NCBI GenBank assembly: GCA_947476745.1
Contig: CANJRG010000011.1
Location: forward strand, 62,001-126,000
Reading direction: 5' to 3'
DNA length: 64,000 nucleotides
DNA from: Acidimicrobiia bacterium
Lineage (GTDB): Bacteria > Actinomycetota > Acidimicrobiia > Acidimicrobiales > CAIXPF01
Below are positions 36,301 to 45,351 of the stretch, in pieces. Position numbers and translations under genes: made by a program. Below the pieces are notes generated by a model. The model was given only the letters and a program-made list of their open reading frames with translations, was not told where the DNA came from and ran no database searches. Each line of letters begins with the position of its first letter. Within the stretch, counting starts at the first letter, position 1.

Positions 36301-37073
36301 CGGGCGAGCTCGTCACCGGCACGACCATCGAGTTCACCGACACCACCCCGTCGCCGTACCCGTTGACGACGCCGGTGTTCATCGTCGAGGCGTCACCGGC
36401 GCTCCCCGTAGCGGGGTCCCGATCGGTGGAGCACGTCTTCGCCGCGGCCGGTACCTATGTGGTGACGATGCAGGTGTGTTGGGTGGAGGATCCTCAGAAC
36501 TGCGCCGAGGTGTCCGGTGCGCTGGTCATCGCTGAGGCGGCCAGGCAGCCGGTGGCCGACTTCGCGGTGTCGGGCGGCGGCGTGCTGCCCGGGACCGCTC
36601 CGCCGGTTCTGCTGCTCGGCGAGCCGGTCACCTTCTCGGACCGCTCGAGCGGCGGCGTCCTCACCCGGGTCTGGACCGTCAACACCGACACCTCGATCGC
36701 GCCCGAGGTGATCGTGGTGCCGACCGGTACCGGGACGATCACTGTCACGCTGACGGTAACCAACGCCGCCGGCTCGTCCTCGGTGACCCGCGAGTTCCTG
36801 GTCGTCGCGGCGGCCCCGACGGCAGCATTCACCCCTGCGCCCGCACGGGTGACGGTGGGCGACACCGTGACCTTCGGCGACAGGGCACCGGCCGAGGCCG
36901 TTCGGCAGTGGGACTTCGGCGACGGCACCGACCCGGAGGTCACCGGCGCGGCCACGGTGACGCACCGGTTCGTCGGTGCCGGGACGTTCACCGTTCGCCT
37001 GACGGTGCTGCTGAACGGGTTCTCGGTGAGCAGCACGATGATCGTGACCGTCGAGCCGCTGTCGGGCCCGTAA
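33375..37073 (+). CDS. Large membrane-anchored surface protein with propeller-like part and nine PKD-type domains
   Basis: A 1232-residue protein. A signal-anchor helix (LLALLVGSVLAFGLRAAG) is near the N-terminus. About 400 residues follow with repeated short blades (GSVWLIDPPSGTVVQ, GRLIALDPTTLAIRF, GRLWAYDGRLGELIRL) suggesting a beta-propeller. The remainder is nine PKD/Ig-like units; six carry the diagnostic WxFGDG, and three are degenerate (WTFVSPDGE, VFIVEASPA, VWTVNTDTS). Such proteins mediate carbohydrate or surface interactions outside the cell. I prefer TTG 33375, with GGGAGG 7 bases upstream and a normal short N-terminus, over ATG 33213, which would add 54 basic low-complexity residues. 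It is convergent with the transglutaminase-like gene. Confidence 0.7.
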   Translation: MPSRRITRTWLQRVLLALLVGSVLAFGLRAAGTVANKVVTARGSVWLIDPPSGTVVQANAVARDVTVAVRVAEPRQQLSVTQTGSNAVVLNRSTGAVGLLDGATFDYHARSGLTGPGSDLSLVGNETATFALDTSEGRLIALDPTTLAIRFQTTVSAQQATPAVVDRDGRLWAYDGRLGELIRLDSRSGEVLRRVVADPGSTAGLALVADRPVLVDGRVGAVVRLGEDGQPGQRLCRQNRELPGRLLMAGTDPAGHDQLAYALAADTGELLTIDLGRKSCARLSLSEDRGAAADGFGDPVASGGRLFVPVFSRSQVLIVNGADNRIERTVDLRFAVPAGNRFELFVANGNLWFNDLQGARAGVLSDAGAILVVDKQQLNSVSGRLPGSGAGGTEGGSGSASFGAVDPPGPMAAPAAPDPKPVLTPSRLPSQNDPLAANFSYSPPGDPTTVTVLNFVDTSTGSVERREWTFVSPDGEVTTTGGRVVARTLPVVGRWIVTLTAFGAGASSDTTVPVTLLVRDPAQALPPQANFSWDPATPVKGEPVQFADRSTTGRNSPISAWLWEFGDGTVSTMPTPTPHEYATPGTYVVRLTVRNGVGAHSTEATLRVAEPPAELQPAFIWAVAGVEEAPIAVGAVVSFVDRTGGGPTSWSWDFGDGAVGATPSVTHVFRSAGAVVVRLTVGNGASSVTLTRSVTVAPPTTPPRALVAEPGDGASVEANRPVGFVSGTVGSQTSLTWNFGDGSPAEEGAVVRHTFTAPGTYAVRLTAANAVGSTTDAVTVVVTTEPPTPPLLPGLRPSVGASPIDPAVVGEPVRFLNTSIGTGTFVWTFGDGGASSEREPGYVYRRAGVFPVTLTMSDGVRSATTVGEVYVGPPPVEAIAAFGFSPVNPVVGQAVQFVDRTSGTPIGWTWDFGDGSPPFAGQNPPARAYDQPGRYDVTLTATDREGRQSIAVETVVVEIVLRAAPAASFTVSARDPGELVTGTTIEFTDTTPSPYPLTTPVFIVEASPALPVAGSRSVEHVFAAAGTYVVTMQVCWVEDPQNCAEVSGALVIAEAARQPVADFAVSGGGVLPGTAPPVLLLGEPVTFSDRSSGGVLTRVWTVNTDTSIAPEVIVVPTGTGTITVTLTVTNAAGSSSVTREFLVVAAAPTAAFTPAPARVTVGDTVTFGDRAPAEAVRQWDFGDGTDPEVTGAATVTHRFVGAGTFTVRLTVLLNGFSVSSTMIVTVEPLSGP

Positions 37074-37087
37074 CAAACCGGCGGGTG

Positions 37088-39388
37088 CTACCGGCGGGTG
37101 ACCCCGGACAGGAGCGGTCTGGGGCTGATCCGGGCCAGGGTTCCCCGATACCACCGTTGCCCGTCGCGCAGCGCCGATCGGAAGGTCTCGGCGTGAGTCC
37201 ACATCATGGTGACCGCCGTCGGGTCGGGCGCTTCGGGCGAGTACAGCGCAACGCTCACGAGCGGGACCATCGCCGTGAGCAGCTCGACGGCGTGGGGGCT
37301 CAGTCGGGGTTCGGCGGTTGCCAGCACGTCCTTTGCAGTCATCGTCCGGTCGACGTCGATGCCGATCTCGAGCAGGCGGTCGGTGACCTCGGCCCAGGCC
37401 CCCAGCACCTGTTCTGCCGTCGAGGGGTGGTGACGGCGGCGGCGGCGCCGTCCCCCTTTGAGCACAATCAGGCTGAGCGGGACCAGTACTGCGGTGGCGA
37501 GGAGGACCGCACCCACCAGGAGCAGGGCCGAGCCGGGCCCGCCCGCTGGTGTGGTCCTCGAGCCGGAGCTGCTGGCGGAGGGGGCGGCCCGACCCGGGGG
37601 TTCTGCCTCGGACACCACCCCAGCGGCTCGGCCGTCGGCCACCGGGTCGGGCGGCTCGGTGAGGGTGGCGGAGCGTCGCGGCGGGGTCGGCTCGAAGGGG
37701 ACCCATAGGCCGTTCCCGAGGAGGACCTCGGGCCAGACGTGGGCCTGGCGGTTGGTGATGTCGGACAGCGCAACGGTCGCGCCGGTGACCGGATCGGTGT
37801 CGGTGGTCAGGTATCCGACGACCAGCCGGCTGGGGAAACCCAGGGACCGGGCCATCACCGCGAAGGCGCCGGCGAACTGCTCCGCATAGCCGGAACGCTC
37901 GGCGGTGAGAAAGTTGGTGAGCCGACCGTAGGAACTGCCCGAGGGGGCTTCCTCCCGGTAGGCGTAGCCGGCGGCCAGTGCATTCTGGAGCAGGGTGAGG
38001 CGGGCGTAGGGGGAGTCAGCGGCCGGCCCGGCGTCGCTGCGCGGTTCGCTCAGGCGCTGGGCGAGTTGCCGTAACGGCAGTGGCATGTGGGCGACGTCGA
38101 GGAGGCCGGCGGTGGCATCGGTGATGATCGGCCGTGACAGCGCGGCGAGCTGCTGCGTGGTCGGGTGTGGCACCGCCGAGACGACCCGGTAGGTCCTTCC
38201 CGTCGGATCTCCGCCGACACTGATCAGGACTGCGGTGACCGGGTCGATCCCGAGCGGGAAGGCGTCACCGTCGACCTCGACGGTGATGGGGCGATCGGCG
38301 GCGGGCAGCCACGGACCGGTGGGTGCGGTGATGACCTGCACGGTCTGGAGCACGGTTTCCGTCCGCACCCCGGGGTCGGGCCCCTCCGGGAGCGCGGATC
38401 CGGTTCTATCGAACCGGGCGCTCGAGGACCAACCGGCGCCGTCGAACCGGTCGAGCACCGTCAACCGGAGCCGATCGACCATCGCTCCGTCGGAGCGGGC
38501 CTCGATGCCGATGCGATAGCGCAGCGTCGGCTCCGGCGACAAGGCCGTGAGCTCCCCCTTGAGGCCTTCGAGCGGGTTGGCCACGTCTGCGACGGCGATC
38601 CGTTGTTCGCGCAGGCTGCGAGGGTCGAACGACGGTGCGCGCAGCGGCACGCGGGCAACGGCGATGGTGGCCAACAGCGTCGATGCGGCGACGACGGGCA
38701 GCCCGAGGGCGATCCAGCGGGTCGCAGGGGTGTTCACCGAGAGCGGGCGGTGTAGCCCCGCAGGGTCGGTGGTCGGTCCGGGGCGCCTTTGGTCGCCTCC
38801 GGTCGGCTCGATGACTGCCCAACGGTTGGCATGCAGCAGGAACACCACCAGGAGTACGGCGGTGATGGCCGCGGGCAACAGCAGGGTGCCCGCCGGCCGC
38901 AAGGCGGCGAAGCCCAGCGTGGCGAGGTACAGCGCCAGAGCCGGAACGACCGGCGCTACCGCGTTGCGACTGCGATGGACGAACTCGGCGGCGGCAGCAG
39001 CGGCCAGCCAGACCAGGGCCAGCACGGACACCAGCAGCCCGGGCTCGACCGTGGCCGGGAGGCTGATGGTGAGCAGGTCGGCCCACCCATCGGTGAGTCC
39101 CGCCGCAAGCTGTTCGACGGTGCCGGTCGTGGGGAGCAGGTGCGTCGTGGTCGCACCGAGCGCGACGTAGGCGACGTAGGCCATGAACGCCACGAACGAC
39201 CACAGCAGCGATGCGGTCATCGTCGTCCGGCGGAGATGGGCGCTGCCGGCGATCCCCACCGGGACGAGCACCGCCCCGAACGCCGGCAGTAGGTACCCCG
39301 AGGTGGCGAACACCCGGCCGAAGCCGAGCGCGGCCAGCATCGTCAGCGCCGCCACCCCGACCAACTCGAACGCCAGCAGGCGCTTCAT
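37088..39388 (-). CDS. Transglutaminase-like membrane protein (TgpA family), catalytic Cys replaced
   Basis: A 766-residue protein. About six to seven transmembrane helices fill residues 1-245, then an extracellular region with a transglutaminase-like core at about 460-570, and a last helix near 620-640 with a basic cytoplasmic tail and a DUF4129-like end. The core keeps the family pattern AERSGYAEQFAGAFAVMARS and HVWPEV, but the nucleophile Cys of GYCEQF is Ala502 and the third catalytic Asp of DPTP is Glu566; only His550 remains. It cannot act as a normal transglutaminase. Its start overlaps the DUF58 stop by 4 bases, in a moxR-DUF58-tgpA operon. Confidence 0.85.
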   Translation of the reverse strand: MKRLLAFELVGVAALTMLAALGFGRVFATSGYLLPAFGAVLVPVGIAGSAHLRRTTMTASLLWSFVAFMAYVAYVALGATTTHLLPTTGTVEQLAAGLTDGWADLLTISLPATVEPGLLVSVLALVWLAAAAAAEFVHRSRNAVAPVVPALALYLATLGFAALRPAGTLLLPAAITAVLLVVFLLHANRWAVIEPTGGDQRRPGPTTDPAGLHRPLSVNTPATRWIALGLPVVAASTLLATIAVARVPLRAPSFDPRSLREQRIAVADVANPLEGLKGELTALSPEPTLRYRIGIEARSDGAMVDRLRLTVLDRFDGAGWSSSARFDRTGSALPEGPDPGVRTETVLQTVQVITAPTGPWLPAADRPITVEVDGDAFPLGIDPVTAVLISVGGDPTGRTYRVVSAVPHPTTQQLAALSRPIITDATAGLLDVAHMPLPLRQLAQRLSEPRSDAGPAADSPYARLTLLQNALAAGYAYREEAPSGSSYGRLTNFLTAERSGYAEQFAGAFAVMARSLGFPSRLVVGYLTTDTDPVTGATVALSDITNRQAHVWPEVLLGNGLWVPFEPTPPRRSATLTEPPDPVADGRAAGVVSEAEPPGRAAPSASSSGSRTTPAGGPGSALLLVGAVLLATAVLVPLSLIVLKGGRRRRRRHHPSTAEQVLGAWAEVTDRLLEIGIDVDRTMTAKDVLATAEPRLSPHAVELLTAMVPLVSVALYSPEAPDPTAVTMMWTHAETFRSALRDGQRWYRGTLARISPRPLLSGVTRR

Positions 39389-40524
39389 CGCCGGATCCTG
39401 CGGTTCCAGGCGTCGGCGAACTCGGCGGCGGTACCGGCGTTGAACAGCACGGCACCGGGCAGGTCGAAGACCTCGCCCCGGCCATGGGGGCCGATACGGC
39501 CGATGGTGACGTTGGAGAAGCGGCTGCGCAGCGGGCCCACGGCGGCGAGGTCGACGGCTGCGGCCCGACCGGTGATCACCGCCAGGGAGAATCCGCCGCG
39601 CTCACCGGCGACCTGGGGGGCCAACCGGGCCAGCGACGCGCCGGACGCGGTGGTGACGGCCGCCAGATGGTCGAGGATGTCCGCGATGCGGTCGCCGGTC
39701 TCCGAGCCGATGGCGAGGCCGGCGGTGGTGCGCAACCGGATCGGGTAGTTGTGGGCGGCGTTGGCCACCATCAGCGATGCCACCACCTGGACGGCCTGTT
39801 CGAACTCCTCGTCGCCGTACAGGGCCTCGTTCACGTCGAAGAGGACCAGCGTCCGGGGCTGGAAGGCGTCGACGTTGTGGCGGACCATCGTGCGCCCGGT
39901 TCTGGCCGAGGATTTCCAGTGCACGAGCCTGAGATCATCGCCGACCAGGTACTCCCGCAGGGTGTGGAAGGCGATGCCACCCTGCTGGGCCTCACCGGCG
40001 GTGGGGCCTTCGAGGTCCCTGGTGGTGCCGTTGGGGAACGGTGACATCCGGTAGGCCCGGGGGTGGACCCACAGGGTCTCGGTGGGGAGCTGGTCCTGCC
40101 CGGTGCGAATCAGGTGGAAGGGGTCCGAGCGGCTCACCGTCAGCGGCCCCACCTGGAAAACGCCGCGGCGCTCGGTCCGCAGCCGGTAGGGGCGCTGATG
40201 GGAGCCGCCCGGTTCAAGGCGTGGGATCGACACCGGCACCGCACCCGACCCGAACCGTTCGAGGGCGACCATGGCGGGGCTGGTGCGTCGGGATTCGTTG
40301 GTGACGGTCAGGGTTGCGGTCGCCACGGCGCCCTCGACCACCCGATCGGGTTGCAGCTTGCGCTCGACGGCGAGCGGCGGGCGGGTACGGGTCCACAGCA
40401 CCGACGACAACACCACCAGCCCGATGGCCACGCCGACGAGCACCAGCTCCCGGTAACCGAGGGCTGCTCCGAGGCCACCCGTGGCCAGCGCCAGGATCAG
40501 CGCCGCACGTCCGAACCGTGTCAT
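39385..40524 (-). CDS. DUF58 domain protein
   Basis: A 379-residue protein with two N-terminal hydrophobic helices (residues 5-45) and the DUF58 core, recognisable by FHTLREYLVGDDLRLVHWKSS followed by ARTGRTMVR, and a von Willebrand-like LVLFDVNEALY strand. DUF58 proteins occur with MoxR ATPases and transglutaminase-like membrane proteins and are thought to take part in assembly or modification of envelope proteins. ATG 40524 has GGGAG 8 bases upstream; 12 bases separate it from moxR and it overlaps the next gene by 4 bases. Confidence 0.88.
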   Translation of the reverse strand: MTRFGRAALILALATGGLGAALGYRELVLVGVAIGLVVLSSVLWTRTRPPLAVERKLQPDRVVEGAVATATLTVTNESRRTSPAMVALERFGSGAVPVSIPRLEPGGSHQRPYRLRTERRGVFQVGPLTVSRSDPFHLIRTGQDQLPTETLWVHPRAYRMSPFPNGTTRDLEGPTAGEAQQGGIAFHTLREYLVGDDLRLVHWKSSARTGRTMVRHNVDAFQPRTLVLFDVNEALYGDEEFEQAVQVVASLMVANAAHNYPIRLRTTAGLAIGSETGDRIADILDHLAAVTTASGASLARLAPQVAGERGGFSLAVITGRAAAVDLAAVGPLRSRFSNVTIGRIGPHGRGEVFDLPGAVLFNAGTAAEFADAWNRRIRR

Positions 40525-40536
40525 GGCCGGCGCTCC

Positions 40537-41577
40537 CTATCCGTGACGGGGTCCCTCGAAGCGCTCCTGCGGCACGGGCACCCGGTGCAGCAGGTCGAGC
40601 AGCAGTTCGAGGGGGTTGCGGCCCTGGAGTTCCGCTTCCGGCGTGAGGATCATCCGATGGGCCAGCACCAGCGGGGCCAGTTCCTTGACGTCGTCGGCAG
40701 TGACGAACGGACGATCGGCCGCCGCGGCGTATGCCCTCGCCGCTCGGGCCAGCCCGACGGTGCCGCGAGGGCTGACCCCGAGGCGGAGCTCGGCCATGTA
40801 CCGGGTGGCCGAGGTCAGCTGCACGATGTACTGGGCCAGTGCGGGGGCGATGTGGACGCGGTCGGTGAGCGCGATCATGCGGCGCACGTCGCCGGCGCCG
40901 AGGACCGCGGCGAGGTTGTCGACCTGCGAGGCGGGCGAGACGTCGCCGAAGATGATCGACATCTCGTCCTCCATCGACGGGTAGCCGAGGGACAGCCGCA
41001 TGAGGAACCGGTCGATCTGTGCTTCCGGCAGGTTGTACGTGCCGCCGTGCTCGACGGGGTTCTGGGTGGCGAGAACCATGAACGGTCGCGGGACCTGGTA
41101 CGGCGTCGAGTCGACGGTGACCTGACGCTCCTCCATGACCTCGAGCAGGGCGGACTGGGTCTTGGGGGAGGCCCGGTTGATCTCGTCGCCGATGACGATG
41201 TTGGCGAAGACCCCGCCCGGGTGGAACTCGAACTCGTTGGTGACCCGGTTGAAGATCTGCACCCCGGTCACGTCGGAGGGCAGCAGGTCCGGCGTGAACT
41301 GGATGCGTTGCCAGCTGCACTCGAGGGAGTTGGCGATGGCCTTGGCCAGCGTGGTCTTGCCGACGCCGGGGACGTCCTCGAGCAGCAGGTGCCCCTCGGC
41401 GAACAGGCAGGTGAGCGCCAGGCGGATGGCGTCCTGCTTGCCCTTGAGGACCTTGGCGACGTTGGCGCCGAGGAGGTCGAAACAGGTGGCGAAGTGCTGG
41501 ACCTCCGCAAGGGTCGGTGGTGCACCCCGGCCCGCTGCATCGTCACCGACGACGACCTCGACCCCGTGCTGCAGCAT
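40537..41577 (-). CDS. MoxR-family AAA+ ATPase
   Basis: A 346-residue AAA+ chaperone. Walker A EDVPGVGKTTLAK near residue 65, the DEINRA Walker B near 130, sensor-1 ATQNP near 175, and an arginine-finger region in LPEAQIDRFLMRLSLGYP are intact. MoxR proteins promote folding or metal insertion of partner proteins, often DUF58 or VWA proteins such as the next gene. First gene of the operon. ATG 41577 has AGGGG 5 bases upstream; a TACCGT hexamer at 41687-41692 could be its promoter. In-frame upstream sequence looks non-coding. Confidence 0.9.
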   Translation of the reverse strand: MLQHGVEVVVGDDAAGRGAPPTLAEVQHFATCFDLLGANVAKVLKGKQDAIRLALTCLFAEGHLLLEDVPGVGKTTLAKAIANSLECSWQRIQFTPDLLPSDVTGVQIFNRVTNEFEFHPGGVFANIVIGDEINRASPKTQSALLEVMEERQVTVDSTPYQVPRPFMVLATQNPVEHGGTYNLPEAQIDRFLMRLSLGYPSMEDEMSIIFGDVSPASQVDNLAAVLGAGDVRRMIALTDRVHIAPALAQYIVQLTSATRYMAELRLGVSPRGTVGLARAARAYAAAADRPFVTADDVKELAPLVLAHRMILTPEAELQGRNPLELLLDLLHRVPVPQERFEGPRHG

Positions 41578-41854
41578 GCCCACCCCTGCACCTGAACTTC
41601 GTCCGCCCGCCACGCCGCCGTGCGTGCACCAAAGGCCCCGACGACCGACGGCGTCGATCCGGGGCCTCCACCTGGGCCGACGCCAACGGTAGCGGCCTCG
41701 GTCATCGGGGCTGGCGCCGAACCGGTGCGTCGGGCAAACCGTTGCAGGGCCGCAATGTTCGTGACGTCGAGGGGGCCGATATCTCACGGTGGGCGCGATG
41801 AGAGTCGCTCGTCGCGTTGGGTCCTTGATCGGCGCGCGGTGGATGCGCCGCCGG

Positions 41855-42238
41855 TCAGCGTCGGCCGGGGCAGCCGCGCAGGAGCTGGTAGCCGACCATG
41901 GAGGCGGCCATGATGGACACCACGCCTGCGAGACCGCCGGCATCGGGCCCCCACAGTGCGGTCACCCCGAGGGTGATGGCGACGGCGATCACCGCGGCAA
42001 CCGCTGAGATCAGCACCCGGGCCCAGCGGCGGCGATGCCGCTGCTCTTCGAGCTCGCCTGGGAGGGGTCCCTCGCCGTGCAGCTCGATCTCGGACCGTTC
42101 CTCCGGGAACCCGGCACCGTCGAGCAGGTCGAACGGGCTGTACTCGAGACGTTCGATCATCCACACGAACTCGGGGTCGTCGCGCCGTAGCGACGCCTCG
42201 ATCTCTGCCAGCGCGTCTGCCTCGTCCCGGTCGAGCAC
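41855..42238 (-). CDS. DUF3040 family membrane protein
   Basis: A 127-residue protein. The N-terminal segment LDRDEADALAEIEASLRRDDPEF is the DUF3040 signature, normally near the start codon. Two hydrophobic helices follow (VLISAVAAVIAVAITLGVTALW and AGVVSIMAASMVGYQLL). Function of the family is unknown. GTG 42238 lies 6 bases after CATTCT; this start places the signature at residue 2, whereas longer frames add Pro/Ser-rich residues. Divergent from aceE. Confidence 0.7.
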   Translation of the reverse strand: MLDRDEADALAEIEASLRRDDPEFVWMIERLEYSPFDLLDGAGFPEERSEIELHGEGPLPGELEEQRHRRRWARVLISAVAAVIAVAITLGVTALWGPDAGGLAGVVSIMAASMVGYQLLRGCPGRR

Positions 42239-42244
42239 GCCAAG

Positions 42245-42250
42245 AGAATG
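42245..42250 (-). promoter_or_regulatory. Possible leaderless -10 box of the DUF3040 gene
   Basis: Reads CATTCT on the reverse strand, 6 bases before GTG 42238; a CANNNT variant. Confidence 0.35.
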
Positions 42251-42386
42251 CCAGGTTTCGCGAGGGGATTTCCTGTCGCGAGCCGACGGTGCCGGAACGA
42301 TCACCGGTAGGCAACCAACGGCCACGTTGGGTGCCGAATCGGCACCGCCGTGACCCGCATCGCCGAACTTGACAGCCCGGCGGTCG

Positions 42387-42392
42387 TAACAT
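42387..42392 (+). promoter_or_regulatory. Leaderless -10 box of aceE
   Basis: TAACAT lies 7 bases before ATG 42400. A TTGACA at 42369-42374 is only 12 bases upstream, short for a normal -35 spacing. Confidence 0.5.
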
Positions 42393-42399
42393 CACACCC

Positions 42400-45135
42400 A
42401 TGCCGCGCTTCGAAGAATCCCACGATCTGGTGCCGGATCTCGACCCCGGTGAGACCCAGGAATGGGTCGAGAGCCTCGACGCCGTGCTCGATCAGCGGGG
42501 CCCCGGCCGAGCGCGGTTCCTGGTGCGCAAGCTGCTCAAGCACTCCGAGTACCGCGACATCGGGCTGCCCGCCGCGGTCACCACGCCCTACATCAACACG
42601 ATCGCCCCTGAGGACGAGCCGTGGTTCCCCGGCGACGAGTACCTCGAGCGGCGTATCCGGGCCTACATCCGCTGGAACGCTGCGGTGATGGTGTCCAACG
42701 CCAACAAGCACGACGACGGCATCGGCGGGCACCTCTCATCGTTCGCCTCGAGCGCCGCCCTCTACGACGTGGGCTTCAACTGGTTCTGGCGGGGCAAGGA
42801 CTCCGGCGAGCCGGGCGACCACATTTACTTCCAGGGGCACGCCTCGCCGGGCATCTACGCCCGGGCGTTCCTCGAGGGTCGCCTCGACGAGAACGACCTC
42901 GACCATTTCCGCCGGGAGATCGGCCGGACCGGCCTGTCGTCCTACCCCCATCCCCGGCTCATGCCGGAGTTCTGGGAGTACCCGACGGTGTCGATGGGCC
43001 TCGGCCCCATCAACGCCATCTACCAGGCCCGCTTCAACCGCTACCTGCACGATCGGCGCATCGACGACACGTCGAGCTCCAAGGTGTGGTGCTTCATGGG
43101 CGACGGCGAGTCCGACGAGCCGGAGTCCCTCGGCGCGCTGCACCTCGCCTCGCGCGAGCGGCTCGACAACCTGATCTTCGTCGTCAACTGCAATCTGCAG
43201 CGTCTTGACGGCCCGGTGCGCGGCAACGGCAAGGTCATCCAGGAGCTCGAGGGTGTGTTCCGCGGTGCCGGGTGGAACGTCATCAAGGTGGTCTGGGGGT
43301 CGCGCTGGGACGACCTGCTGCACCATGATGTCGACGGCGTGCTGGTGGAGAAGATGAACACCACCGTCGACGGTGAGTACCAGCGCTACTCGGTGGATAC
43401 CGGCTCCTACATCCGCGAGCACTTCTTCGGGCCCGACCCCCGGCTGCGGGACCTCGTGTCCGATCTCACCGACGACGATCTGCGCAACCTGCCCCGCGGC
43501 GGCCACGACTACCGCAAGATCTACGCCGCCTACAAGCGGGCGGTGGAGCACCGCGGCAGCCCGACCGTGATCCTGGTCAAGACGGTGAAGGGCTGGACCC
43601 TCGGCCCCGAGGTCGAGGGCCGCAACGCGACCCACCAGATCAAGAAGCTGAACCGGGAACAGTTGCTGCGCATCCGCGACCGGCTGTACCTGCACACGGA
43701 GGTCCCCGAGGACTTCGACCCCGACGACCCGCCCTACATCCGGCCGGCGCCGGAGAGCCCGGAGTATCGCTACCTCGTCGATCGCCGCCGGGCGCTCGAC
43801 GGGGCGTTGCCGAGCCGGACCACCCACGCCCGACGGCCGCTCGAGATGCCCTCGGAGCGGCCCTTCGCCGAGCTCAGTACGGGCTCGGGGACCCAGGCGG
43901 TGTCCACCACGATGGCCTTCACCAGGCTGTTGCGATCGATGTTGCGGGAGCAGCCATTCGGCCAGCGGGTGGTGCCCATCATCCCCGACGAGGCCCGTAC
44001 CTTCGGCATGGATGCCTTGTTCAAGGAGATCGGTATCTACGCCAGCGCCGGCCAGCGCTACGAGCCGGTGGACTGGAACCTGCAGCTGTCCTACCGCGAG
44101 GCCAAGGACGGCCAGTTGCTCGAGGAGGGCATCACCGAGGCCGGGGCGTTGGCCAGCTTCACCGCGGCGGCGACCTCCTACGCCACCCGCGGCGTGCCGA
44201 TGGTGCCGTTCTACATCTTCTATTCGATGTTCGGCTTCCAGCGGGTCGGTGACCTGATCTGGGCGCTCGGCGACAGCCGCGGCCGCGGGTTCCTGATGGG
44301 TGCCACCGCGGGGCGTACCACGCTGCTCGGCGAGGGGTTGCAGCACCAGGACGGGCATTCGCCGGTGCTGGCGTCGACGGTGCCGGCCTGCCGGGTGTAC
44401 GACCCGGCCTTCGCCTACGAGCTGGCGGTCATCATCCAGGACGGTCTGCAGGTGATGTACGGCGGCACGGCCGGGGTCCCGCCGTCGCAGGGCGGCAACC
44501 TCGACGTGTTCTATTACCTCACCCTGTACAACGAGAACTTCGTCCAACCGCCGTCGCCCGAGGGCCTGGACCGCGACGGGTTGCTGCGGGGTCTGTACCG
44601 CTGGAAGGGCGTCGAGGACCGCGACTGGAAGAGCCGGGCGACCCTGCTGTTCTCCGGGTCGTCGTGGCGTCTGGCCCAGGCGGCGGCGGACGAGCTGGCC
44701 GAGCACTACGGGGTGGGGGCCGAGCTGTGGTCGGCCACGTCGTTCAAGCGGCTGCGTGATGACGCCCTCGAGGTGGAGCGCTGGAACCGCCTGCATCCGC
44801 TCGAGGCGCCGCGGACGGCGTACGTCACCGATCGACTGAACGAGACGCTGGGACCGGTGGTGGCGGTGACGGACTACATGCGGTCCGTACCCGATCAGAT
44901 CGCCCGGTTCGTGCCTGGAGACTTCACCGTGTTGGGTACCGACGGGTATGGCCGTTCGGACACCCGGGAGGCGCTGCGCCGTCACTTCGAGATCGACCCG
45001 GCCCACATCGTGGTCACCACCCTGTGGCAGCTCGCCCTGCGCGGTGAGGCGAAGCCCGAGGCGGTCCAGGACGCCATCGCCCGCTACGGCATCGATGCCG
45101 AGCTGCCCGCCCCGTGGGATCCGTGGGTGCACTGA
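42400..45135 (+). CDS. aceE: Pyruvate dehydrogenase E1 component, homodimeric
   Basis: A 911-residue thiamine-diphosphate enzyme. The N-terminal half has the TPP motif [10 protein letters not shown]...[20 protein letters not shown] near residues 227-270; the C-terminal half has the pyrimidine-binding region [19 protein letters not shown] and the conserved [17 protein letters not shown]. This is the single-chain E1 used by actinobacteria and enterics, decarboxylating pyruvate and passing the acetyl group to E2. The length is typical. No aceF or lpd gene is adjacent. ATG 42400 follows TAACAT by 7 bases. Confidence 0.96.
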   Translation: MPRFEESHDLVPDLDPGETQEWVESLDAVLDQRGPGRARFLVRKLLKHSEYRDIGLPAAVTTPYINTIAPEDEPWFPGDEYLERRIRAYIRWNAAVMVSNANKHDDGIGGHLSSFASSAALYDVGFNWFWRGKDSGEPGDHIYFQGHASPGIYARAFLEGRLDENDLDHFRREIGRTGLSSYPHPRLMPEFWEYPTVSMGLGPINAIYQARFNRYLHDRRIDDTSSSKVWCFMGDGESDEPESLGALHLASRERLDNLIFVVNCNLQRLDGPVRGNGKVIQELEGVFRGAGWNVIKVVWGSRWDDLLHHDVDGVLVEKMNTTVDGEYQRYSVDTGSYIREHFFGPDPRLRDLVSDLTDDDLRNLPRGGHDYRKIYAAYKRAVEHRGSPTVILVKTVKGWTLGPEVEGRNATHQIKKLNREQLLRIRDRLYLHTEVPEDFDPDDPPYIRPAPESPEYRYLVDRRRALDGALPSRTTHARRPLEMPSERPFAELSTGSGTQAVSTTMAFTRLLRSMLREQPFGQRVVPIIPDEARTFGMDALFKEIGIYASAGQRYEPVDWNLQLSYREAKDGQLLEEGITEAGALASFTAAATSYATRGVPMVPFYIFYSMFGFQRVGDLIWALGDSRGRGFLMGATAGRTTLLGEGLQHQDGHSPVLASTVPACRVYDPAFAYELAVIIQDGLQVMYGGTAGVPPSQGGNLDVFYYLTLYNENFVQPPSPEGLDRDGLLRGLYRWKGVEDRDWKSRATLLFSGSSWRLAQAAADELAEHYGVGAELWSATSFKRLRDDALEVERWNRLHPLEAPRTAYVTDRLNETLGPVVAVTDYMRSVPDQIARFVPGDFTVLGTDGYGRSDTREALRRHFEIDPAHIVVTTLWQLALRGEAKPEAVQDAIARYGIDAELPAPWDPWVH

Positions 45136-45168
45136 CGGTGCTCGCCCGGCCGACCCCAGGCTGCGTCG

Positions 45169-45351
45169 ATGGCTGATCCGCCGCGTCCACCCCGTTCCTT
45201 CGGGTTGGTCCTCGGCGTGTTGGCCCTGCTCGGCGTGCTGATGGTGGCCCGGCTGGTGATCGGCTTCGTCTTTTCGCTGCTCACCCTGGCCGGGGTCGTG
45301 GCGCTGCTGGTGGTGGCAGTCAGCCTCGGCGCGCGCCGAGGGCGTCGCTGA
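45169..45351 (+). CDS. Small membrane protein (60 residues)
   Basis: A 60-residue frame following aceE by 33 bases. Two hydrophobic stretches (FGLVLGVLALLGVLMVARLV and FVFSLLTLAGVVALLVVAVSL) are separated by only a few residues, with Pro/Arg-rich N-terminus and Arg-rich C-terminus. Its 3' end overlaps the convergent glycerate kinase gene by 32 bases. No family recognised. Confidence 0.5.
   Translation: MADPPRPPRSFGLVLGVLALLGVLMVARLVIGFVFSLLTLAGVVALLVVAVSLGARRGRR

Noticed and set aside
41578-41943. N-terminal extension of MoxR
   Set aside because: Low-complexity Arg/Gly translation, and a start with ribosome site at 41577 gives a typical MoxR length.
42369-42392. TTGACA to TAACAT as a standard -35/-10 promoter for aceE
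   Set aside because: Spacing is only 12 bases, too short for a normal sigma-70 promoter; only the -10 is kept.
42736-45132. Reverse-strand frame opposite aceE
   Set aside because: aceE is clear over its full length; the antisense frame is a composition effect.
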